A stretch of DNA of 64,000 nt from Streptococcus mitis (GTDB lineage: Bacteria; Bacillota; Bacilli; Lactobacillales; Streptococcaceae). The stretch is from NCBI RefSeq assembly GCF_000722765.2, contig NZ_CP028415.1:1370501-1434500 (forward strand), written 5' to 3'. A program made the translations under genes and the position numbers. Positions within the stretch are counted from its first letter, which is position 1. Each line of letters begins with the position of its first letter. This document shows positions 1-8,600 of the stretch, piece after piece. The notes beneath the pieces are model-generated. The model was not told the origin of the DNA, searched no databases, and saw only the letters and a list, made by a program, of their open reading frames with translations.

Positions 1-60
1 CTAGACCATACTGCCACAGTAGATTATTTTTTGCTTTGTTTTGTCTTTTTTTCACTCGTC

Positions 61-105
61 TATTTTACCATCTATTGGGCTTTATTACAAGTGAATATAG
101 GAACA
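61..105 (+). repeat. Direct repeat flanking the MFS gene, copy 1
   Basis: Aligned by eye with 1621-1665, about 33 of 45 bases match, with 20 of 21 matching in the core around ATTACAAGTGAATATAGGAA. The two copies lie outside opposite ends of the MFS gene. Whether this marks an insertion, a duplicated upstream region or an operator is unknown. Confidence 0.5.
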
Positions 106-196
106 ATCACATTTTATTTCTTCCTTCAAAGCAAACCGATTTTTCTTGTTTAAAACGGAGCAAGAAAAGTAAAAACACAGACGAAATCAACGTATT

Positions 197-224
197 AAAA
201 AACCTGAGCTTGGAACTCAAGTTT
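197..224 (-). terminator. Rho-independent terminator of the MFS gene
   Basis: On the minus strand an 8-bp stem (AACTTGAG with CTCAGGTT, one G-U pair) is followed by a run of six T. It lies just downstream of the MFS stop codon. Confidence 0.75.
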
Positions 225-241
225 TCAAAAATTCTTTTAAT

Positions 242-1438
242 CTATGGAATCATTTTATCATCCATTCTTTTAGCCATTTTTCCTAAAAAGATAGGCAGTA
301 GAAGGCTAATCATGACTAAAAAGAAGCCTAGATAAAGAAATGCTACTACAAAGCCTAAATGGTCAATCAACCAGCCTGTCAGTGGAAAGAACACAATCAT
401 ACTTAGGCTAAACATCATAGAATAGACACTCAGCATGGTTGCCCTTACTTCACTTGGAAGGCGCCCTTGCAAATCATTGTCAAAAATGGGCTGAAAAAGA
501 GCGTATAGAGCATTACTAATCAAATAAATCAGAATATAGATTAGAGGTGTTCCAAAGTAGGACAGCATATAGGTGACGCCAGTCAGCAGGACGAGGATAG
601 GGAAAAGCTTCAAGGCAGCATAGTTCTTTCCAATCTTACTCGCTAGATAGACTGCAAGGATATTCAAGAGACTTCCAAGTAGCATAACTGCTGAAATTTG
701 CCAACTACTTAAATCTGGTAACTGATTTTGATAGTAAAAATAAAACATACACATGAGTGTCCCAACAATCTGAGACAAAATCATCCAGTTGAAGAGCATG
801 GGATTTCGCTCCAACTCTTCCTTAACAGTCCACATAATCTGTTTCATGGTCACACTATCAGCTTTTTCTAGCTTGACACTGGGTTCTTTCAGCATCCAGA
901 TCAGAAAAAGAACTATGATAGAAGTCGCAATCATGATATAGTAGGTCAGGTGCAATTGACCATGGACAAAAAATCCTGCCAAAACTGTCCCCAAAGACTG
1001 GGTTCCTTCTGACACTCCTGATATGAAACTTGAAATGGATAGATAGCGCTCCTTTAGCCCAGCCTCTACAGCCGAGTCATAGACCATTGCTGCGCTTGTT
1101 CCCGAATCAAAATTATAAGACAAGGCACTTACCGCCATAGCTAGTGCATAAATCCAAAAATTTCCCTGCCCAGCCAACATGAGAATAGAAGACACAATCC
1201 CTGCTATTCGACTTAAATAAAGGTTGGTCTTATAGGAATAACGATCAGCCAACATTCCAGATGGAATTTCACAGAGAAGGCTGGTCGCATGAAAAATACT
1301 TTCCAGAAGTCCAATCTGCCAAAGAGACATTCCGTTTTGACTGAGAAAGAGAATCCAAAAACTGGTAATCCCTAAAAATGCCAAAAACTCAACTCCGGCC
1401 ATCAGGCCAATATTTTTCCGATAATTTCTTATTAACAT
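242..1438 (-). CDS. MFS family transporter
   Basis: A 398-residue major facilitator superfamily protein with about 12 hydrophobic segments. The loop after segment 2 carries the family's motif A (GMLADRYSYK, residues about 60-70), and a long charged loop near residues 190-210 separates the two six-helix halves. I chose the ATG at 1438 because an AAAGGAG ribosome binding site sits directly upstream; the open frame extends 15 codons further without one. Proton-driven export of a drug or small molecule is the usual role of such proteins, but the substrate cannot be read from the sequence. It is monocistronic with its own terminator, divergent from the flavin reductase, and flanked by short direct repeats that may indicate recent acquisition. 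Confidence 0.85.
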   Translation of the reverse strand: MLIRNYRKNIGLMAGVEFLAFLGITSFWILFLSQNGMSLWQIGLLESIFHATSLLCEIPSGMLADRYSYKTNLYLSRIAGIVSSILMLAGQGNFWIYALAMAVSALSYNFDSGTSAAMVYDSAVEAGLKERYLSISSFISGVSEGTQSLGTVLAGFFVHGQLHLTYYIMIATSIIVLFLIWMLKEPSVKLEKADSVTMKQIMWTVKEELERNPMLFNWMILSQIVGTLMCMFYFYYQNQLPDLSSWQISAVMLLGSLLNILAVYLASKIGKNYAALKLFPILVLLTGVTYMLSYFGTPLIYILIYLISNALYALFQPIFDNDLQGRLPSEVRATMLSVYSMMFSLSMIVFFPLTGWLIDHLGFVVAFLYLGFFLVMISLLLPIFLGKMAKRMDDKMIP

Positions 1439-1620
1439 TTTTTCTCCTTTAACAAGTGTATTATTATTTCTTTTGTCCGTCACTTGTTAATCTGTTCCTT
1501 ACATGATCTCCACCCCTTTTTAGAAGCATTCTTAAAATGCCATTATTTTCGTTTAATTGTTTATGAAATGATACCGAAAAAAATAGCCGTTCCACGGTTT
1601 CTATTGCGAGTTTTCTTGTT

Positions 1621-1665
1621 TATTTTAGCACTTATATCATCATATTACAAGAGAATATAGGAATA
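1621..1665 (+). repeat. Direct repeat flanking the MFS gene, copy 2
   Basis: This is the partner of the copy at 61-105, in the same orientation and about 1.56 kb away. The best conserved part is the 3' half (ATTACAAGAGAATATAGGAA). Confidence 0.5.
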
Positions 1666-1751
1666 CCCTTCAAAAATCAAATGCATTTCAGTCACAAATG
1701 ACTAGAGTTTCAGCAATTTTATAATTTTCAAATAAACTCTGAGCAAATTTC

Positions 1752-1780
1752 TTGCAACTCCTTTTGTTTTGTTGTAATAT
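1752..1780 (+). promoter_or_regulatory. Promoter of the flavin reductase with overlapping inverted repeat
   Basis: TTGCAA and TAATAT are separated by 17 bases. An imperfect inverted repeat (GTTGTAAT ... ATAACAAC, 1771-1793, 7 of 8 pairs) covers the -10 and the probable start of transcription, where a repressor would act. The operator role is inference. Confidence 0.55.
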
Positions 1781-1832
1781 ATTTTATAACAACGAGGGAC
1801 TTCTCGGAAATTTAAGAAAAAGGATACACATC

Positions 1833-2381
1833 ATGTCTAAAAAAGTATTATTTATCGTCGGATCACTACGTCAAGGTTCTTTCAACCACCAAATGGCTCT
1901 CGAAGCTGAGAAAGCACTTGCTGGTAAAGCAGAAGTTAGCTACCTTGATTATTCAGCCCTTCCTCTCTTCAGCCAAGATTTGGAAGTTCCAACACATCCA
2001 GCTGTAGCTGCTGCTCGTGAAGCAGTTCTCGCTGCGGATGCTATCTGGATCTTCTCTCCAGTCTACAACTTCTCTATCCCTGGAACAGTGAAAAACTTGC
2101 TTGACTGGCTATCTCGTGCCCTTGACTTGTCTGATACACGTGGCGCTTCTGCCCTTCAAGACAAGTTTGTCACCGTATCATCTGTAGCTAATGCCGGTCA
2201 CGATCAACTCTTCGCTATCTATAAAGACCTCTTGCCATTTATCCGTACACAAGTCGTTGGTGACTTCACTGCTGCACGTGTCAATGACTCTGCTTGGGCA
2301 GATGGAAAATTGGTTCTCGAAGAATCAGTCCTAAATTCACTTGAAAAGCAAGCTCAAGATTTGGTCGCAGCCATTCAGTAA
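1833..2381 (+). CDS. NADPH-dependent FMN reductase family protein
   Basis: A 182-residue flavodoxin-fold oxidoreductase of the NADPH-dependent FMN reductase family (Pfam PF03358). The N-terminal phosphate-binding loop reads GSLRQGSFN after the first beta strand (residues about 9-17), and the flavin-contacting segment SPVYNFSIPG appears near residues 78-87. Such enzymes reduce free FMN, quinones or azo compounds with NAD(P)H in the cytoplasm. The ATG at 1833 was chosen because an AAAAAGGA ribosome binding site lies just upstream; the open frame extends 27 codons further, through the promoter, so the longer start is unlikely. It is monocistronic, followed by its own terminator, with a possible operator over its promoter. 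The physiological substrate is unknown. Confidence 0.85.
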   Translation: MSKKVLFIVGSLRQGSFNHQMALEAEKALAGKAEVSYLDYSALPLFSQDLEVPTHPAVAAAREAVLAADAIWIFSPVYNFSIPGTVKNLLDWLSRALDLSDTRGASALQDKFVTVSSVANAGHDQLFAIYKDLLPFIRTQVVGDFTAARVNDSAWADGKLVLEESVLNSLEKQAQDLVAAIQ

Positions 2382-2416
2382 AAAATAGATAGTTTAAAAA
2401 GTCTAAATCAATGATC

Positions 2417-2440
2417 GCCACCTAACAGGGTGGCTTTTTT
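2417..2440 (+). terminator. Terminator of the flavin reductase gene
   Basis: A GCCACC/GGTGGC stem is followed by six T. An outer AGTCTA/TAGACT pairing extends the hairpin. Confidence 0.85.
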
Positions 2441-2480
2441 AGACTCAATCAAGATCTTCAGACAAATATCACCCATCCAA

Positions 2481-2510
2481 AAAACCTTGAGCGTTACCAC
2501 TCAAGGTTTT
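2481..2510. terminator. Bidirectional terminator between convergent genes
   Basis: An 11-bp perfect stem, AAAACCTTGAG with CTCAAGGTTTT, has T runs on both strands. On the minus strand it probably ends transcription of the collagen-like gene, whose stop codon lies about 100 bases away. Confidence 0.8.
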
Positions 2511-2612
2511 TAGCAGTCTTTTCCATCATAGGAAAATCATTCTAATAATATTCTTTCATCCGTCTATCACTTATCATCTTCTTTCGAGAAATTAGTGACT
2601 GCTTTTGGCTGA

Positions 2613-5600
2613 TTAATCTTCTTTTCTTCGACCTACATATAGGCTCAATAGAATACCGCTACCTAGAAGAACAGAGATATAATCAGATTGGCTTCCAGTC
2701 TCTGGTAATTTGTCTCCATGGTTTTCTTTAACTGTAGTTGGTACTACTGGGTTAGCATTTACTGGAGTTGCTGGTTGAGCCGGTGTTGGTACTACTGGTT
2801 GTTCTGGAACCACTGGTACTGGTTTAACCGGTACTTCTGGTGTTGGAACAACTGGAGTTGGTTGTACTGGCACTTCTGGTGTCGGTACATTTGGTGTTGG
2901 TTGCACTGGTACTGGCACCTCTGGTGTCGGTACATTTGGTGTTGGTTGTGCTGGTACTTCAGTAACTTCAGGCATTCCTGGTACTCCACCGTTAAATTCT
3001 GGTTTGTCATAAACCGGAGGATCAAGTGGTGTTACCCCACCTGTGTATTCTGGCAATTCATGAATTGGTGGTTCTGGCATTGCAAACTTAGGTCCCTCTG
3101 GCTTATTAACTACTGGAGGTACAGGTTGGTCATTTGATGGTGTTACTGGTTTGTCTTGGCATCCACATTTACCATCTTTGCCGTCTTTACCGTCGCGGCC
3201 ATCACGTCCGTCTCGACCATCTTTAACAACTGTTTTTGTCACAGTTCCGTCAGAATTGATGATTGTGATTGTATGACTACCATCACCATTATCTTCAACA
3301 GAAACTTTTGGTGATTTACCATCTTTACCGTCTTTAATCACCATTTCTGTCTTACTTCCATCCGGATTAGTGATTGTAACAACGTGAGTTCCATCGTTAT
3401 TATTTTTAACAGTTACAGTTGGTGAAACGCCATCTTTACCATCTTTGATAATAGATTTGTATTCACGGCCATCAGAATCAACGATTGTTAAGGTGTGAGT
3501 TCCATCTCCGTTATCAACGATGTTCGCTTTTGGTGATTTACCATCAAAGATTGTAGTAGTAGTTTCTTTACCATCAGCACCTGTCACTTTAATAGTATGT
3601 GAACCGTTGTTGTTATCAATCACTTCAAGTTTTGGTTCTTTACCATCACGAACTGTAGTTGTTGTAGTTGTACCGTCTGAGTTCACAACTGTGATAGTGT
3701 GAGTTCCATCTCCGTTATCCACAACCTTAGCAGTTGGTGATTTACCGTCACGAACTGTGGTTTCAGAAACAGTACCGTTACCGTTTTCTACACGAATTGT
3801 GTAAGTACCATCATGGTTGTCAGTAACAGTTGCTACTGGTGATTTACCATCTTTAATGATTGTTTCAGTAGTTGTTCCATCACCATTTAGAACTGAAATC
3901 TTATGAGTTCCATTTTGTTCGTCAGTTATTGTAACTTTTGGTGATTTACCATCACGGACTGTCGTTTCAGTTGTCACACCTTCTGGATTTGTAATAACGA
4001 TTGTATGACTTCCGTCACCATTATCACGAACAGATGCTGTTGGAGTACGTCCGTCAACACCGTCACGTCCATTTTTCACAACAAACTCATTCTTAGTTCC
4101 GTCTGGGTTAGTGATTGTTACTGTGTGGCTTCCATCTGGGTTTTCTGTAGTTGTTGCTGTTGCAGCTTTACCGTCTTTACCATCTTTGATGATAGCGTTG
4201 GTAACATTGCCATCTCCATCTGTAACCTTAACAGTGTGAGTTCCATCGTTGTTATCAGTGACTTCAACTTTTGGAGTTTTACCGTCTTTACCGTTTTTAA
4301 CAACAGTTTCTTTAGTTGTTCCGTCTGGATTTGTTACAGTGATTGTGTGGCTTCCATCTGGGTTTTCTGTTGTAGTGATATTGGCAGTTTTACCGTCTTT
4401 ACCATCTTTAACTTTAGTTGTTGATTCAGAACCATCAGGATTTCTAACAGTAATAGAGTGTGTTCCATCTCCGTTGTCCGTTACATTTACAACTGGTGAT
4501 TTACCATCTGCTCCATTAGTTCCGTTTTCACCTTTATCGCCTTTTTCACCTTTATCACCTTTATCGCCTTTTTCACCGGCTACTCCTTGAGGTCCACGGA
4601 TATTACCAATCTTGTTCCAAGAACCATTTTCTTTCTTGTAAACATCACCTGTATTGGCATCGATATAAGTATCACCGTCTTTACCATCATTAGCAGTTGG
4701 TGCAGTTACTCCACTTAGTAATTCAGCACCGTTACGTCCATTTGTACCAGAAGCTCCATCTGTACCATTACGTCCATTTGTACCATTCAAGATATCACTT
4801 GTACCAATTAATTCATCCACACCTGGATCGTATTTACCGTTACCATTATTATCATAGTATGCTGTAATACGAGTACCATCTACTGGTTGTGAATCTGTAG
4901 TTGCTGGTTGTGAACCTGTTGCATCTGTAGTTGCTGGTTGTGAACCTGTTGCATCTGTAGTTGCTGGTTGTGAACCTGTTGCATCTGTAGTTGCTGGTTG
5001 TGAACCTGTTGCATCTGTAATTGTTGGTTGTACTGTTTCTGATGACTCAGTTGCACTTCTATCTTCATCTGGTAATGCTCTTCTATTTCTTGCACTTCTT
5101 GGTGCTGGTGAAGAAGCTAACGAAGTTGCACTTACTTCATCTGGATTATCTCCTACACTTCTCGCTCTTCTTGCACTTCTTGTTGATGTAGAAGGTTGTG
5201 GATTACCAGCTAATCCTGCACCTCTTCTTACTGCATCCACTAATGCATTTAAGTCAATATGTGGTGTACGTCCATCTCTACCATTTTTACCATCTTTCAC
5301 AGTAAATGTTACTGGATCTTTACCTGGTGTTGTGATAGTGACAAGAGTGCTTTGACCATCTTGACCACGTTGAGTTGTGACTGTAGGAGTTTGTCCATCT
5401 TGACCTGTTGCACCAGTTTCTCCTTTTTCACCATCATGAACAAAGACTGTGGTTGGTTGTGAACCATCATGGTTATCAACTGTGATTTCTACACCCTTAT
5501 GCCCTTCTTCATCCTTACGAACAGCTGTTACTGTTGGAGAGACACCGTCCACTCCGTCTTTAATAACTGCTAGAGGTTTTTCTGGGTTCAATGGTTGACC

Positions 5601-8600
5601 TGGATGTGCTGGATCTTCTTGGTAAACTTTAGTTTCTTTACCATCTTTGACAGTAAGCAATGATTTACCATCTCGTCCGTCCGCACCTTTAGCACCATCT
5701 TTAATCATTTCTGAACCTAGAAGTTCATCAGTTCCTGATGTGTACTTACCATCATTGTTTTCATCAGTATAGAATGTCACAATTGTATGAGATGGATTTC
5801 CGTTTTGTCCTTCGACACGAAGTAAATCAACTTTTGGAGTTTTACCGTTTAGACCATTTTCTCCATTCTTAACATTTACTGTAACTGGGTCTTTACCTGG
5901 AACAGTGAATGTAATGTCAGTACTACGGCCATCTTTACCTGGAGTTACAGTTACTTCTGGAGTCTTACCATCTTCTCCACGTTCACCTTTGTCACCCTTA
6001 GGTCCTTTGATGTTGCCTTCTTTGTCCCAGTTGCCGTTATTCTTAACGAAGACGTCACCTGTTTCTGTATTGACGTATTTATCTCCGTCTTTACCTTGGT
6101 TTGCTTCTGGGTTAACTTTGCCGTTCAATACGTCTTTACCGTCGCGTCCATCACGTCCGTCACGACCTGCTGCGCCATCACGTCCATCGCGTCCTGGTAA
6201 ACCTTGGGCTCCGTCTTGACCATCACGACCTTGAAGACCTTGGTCACCTTTGTCCCCTTTAGGTCCCTTGATGTTGCCTTCTTTATCCCAGTTGCCGTTA
6301 TTCTTAACGAAGACGTCGCCTGTTTCTGTATTAACGTATTTATCGCCGTCTTTACCTTGGTTTGCTTCTGGGTTAACTTTGCCGTTCAATACGTCTTTAC
6401 CGTCGCGTCCATCACGTCCGTCACGACCTGCTGCGCCATCACGTCCATCACGTCCTGGTAAACCTTGTGCTCCGTCTTGACCACGTTCACCTTGAAGACC
6501 TTGGTCACCTTTGTCACCCTTAGGTCCTTGTGGTCCTGCAACTCCGTCTTCACCTTTTAGACCTTGAGGTCCACGAATGTTACCAATTTTATCCCAAGTT
6601 CCGTTTTCTTTCTTATAAACATCACCTGTATTGGCATCGATATAAGTGTCGCCATCTTTACCATCATTTGCTGTTGGTGCTTTAGTCCCACTTAATAATT
6701 CAGCACCATTACGACCATCTGCACCAGAAGCTCCATCTGTACCATTACGTCCATTCGTACCATTCAAGATATCACTTGTACCAATTAATTCATCCACACC
6801 TGGATCGTATTTACCGTTACCATTATTATCATAGTAGGCTGTGATACGAGTACCATCTACTGGTTGTGATGCTGGTGCTGTAGCTGGGTCGTCTGCTAAT
6901 GCTCTTCTTACTCTTCCACTTCTTCGATTATTAATTCTTACTGCAGCTTCTGCTAAGGCATTTAAGTCAATAGTTGGTGTGCGACCATCTCTACCATCTT
7001 TAATATTAGCTACAACAGGCTCTTCACCTGGAATTGTAAATGTAATGTCAGTACTATGACCATCTTTTCCACGAGCTGTAGTAATTACTGGTGTTTTACC
7101 ATCACGTCCTGCTGCCCCTGTTTCACCACGTTCGCCTCGATCACCTTTAGCACCTTGTGCTCCAGTGAGACCGCGTTCACCTTGGTCTCCTTTTTCACCT
7201 TTGGCACCATCTGCAATGACAACTTCTTTTAGCTTCTTATCAGAAGCATCTAATTCGTTGTTTCCATTTCTATCGTAATAGAAGATAACAGTTGTTGTTT
7301 TATCAGCTTCATTTCGTTGAGTCGCAACTAATGGACTTGCTCCATCGAGACCATCTCTTACAACAGTATTTGTAACATTACCTCTACCGTCGTTAATAGT
7401 GATAGTGTGAGTACCATCTTCTTTATTATCTCTAACGGTTACGGTTGGAGTTACACCGTCACGACCTGCCTGACCTTGGTCCCCTTTTTCACCTTTGGCA
7501 CCTTGCGCTCCAGTCAGACCACGTTCGCCTCGGTCACCTTTTTCACCTTTGGCACCTTGAGCTCCAGTTAGACCACGTTCACCTTGGTCTCCTTTTTCAC
7601 CTTTGGCACCTTGCGCTCCAGTTAAACCGCGTTCGCCTCGGTCTCCTTTTTCTCCTTTTTCACCTTGCGCTCCAGTCAGACCGCGTTCGCCTCGGTCTCC
7701 TTTTTCACCTTTTTCACCTTGCGCTCCAGTTAAACCGCGTTCGCCTCGGTCTCCTTTTTCACCTTTTTCACCTTGCGCTCCAGTTAAACCGCGTTCGCCT
7801 TGGTCACCTTTTTCACCTTTGGCACCTTGCGCTCCGGTGAGACCGCGTTCACCTCGATCTCCTTTTTCACCTTTAGCACCTTGGGCGCCAGTGAGACCAC
7901 GTTCGCCTCGGTCTCCTTTTTCACCTTTAGCACCTTGTGCTCCGGTGAGACCGCGTTCACCTTGGTCTCCTTTTTCACCTTTAGCACCTTGTGCTCCGGT
8001 TAGACCGCGTTCACCTCGATCTCCTTTTTCACCTTTAGCACCTTGGGCTCCAGTCAGACCGCGTTCACCTTGGTCTCCTTTTTCACCTTTAGCTCCAGTC
8101 AGACCGCGTTCGCCTCGATCTCCTTTTTCACCTTTAGCTCCAGTCAGACCGCGTTCACCTTGGTCTCCTTTTTCACCTTTAGCACCTTGTGCTCCATCTT
8201 TAATAGCAATTTTTTGAACAAGTTCGTCTACACCTTCAGTATAAACACCGTTGCCATCATTATCAAGATAGAAAGTGAGGTTATTTGTATCACCGACTTT
8301 ATTTTGATCAACACGTGGTTTTACTGTATCGATTAGCTCTTTAGCCACACCAATTTGCATAATACGTGGCTTAGCTTCTTTAGTAACACTATTACTAATT
8401 GGCAATCCTAAAATTGTTTCGCTACCAAATCGGTGAACTTTATAGGTAATTTGACGTTGGCCTTTTTCACCTTCTCGAACTAATCTAGTTTGACCTTCTG
8501 GTAACTTACTAGTTGGAAGATAGACAGTTTGGAAGTCAATGTCTTCTGAAACAGTCTTATTATTAGTACCACCATTCGGGTTAGCATCCAAGAGCAGTGG

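Larger units (their letters stand above)
1..241. other. Non-coding left edge of window
   Basis: No convincing gene is visible here. A plus-strand open frame that begins at 36 runs antisense into the MFS gene and lacks a ribosome binding site, so I treat it as a shadow. The stretch holds one copy of a short direct repeat (61-105) and the terminator of the MFS gene. Confidence 0.6.
1439..1832. other. Divergent intergenic region, MFS / flavin reductase
   Basis: About 390 bases without a gene. It holds the second copy of the flanking repeat (1621-1665) and the promoter of the reductase (1752-1780). I see no convincing MFS promoter, although the AT-rich stretch beside 1439 could contain one. Confidence 0.6.

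Noticed and set aside
36..335. Plus-strand 99-codon frame at the left edge
   Set aside because: It overlaps the MFS gene and its terminator in antisense, has no ribosome binding site and no recognisable product.
2718..3137. Trp/Cys-rich plus-strand frame opposite the proline-rich end of pclA
   Set aside because: Antisense to proline-rich codons always reads Trp/Gly/Cys-rich; there is no start signal. Similar frames exist opposite 15161-15511.
7485..8190. CRISPR-like periodic repeats
   Set aside because: The period is 45/54 bp with no unique spacers, and the repeats are in-frame Gly-X-Y codons. The 30-bp (4900-5019) and 303-bp (62420-63940) arrays are likewise coding repeats.
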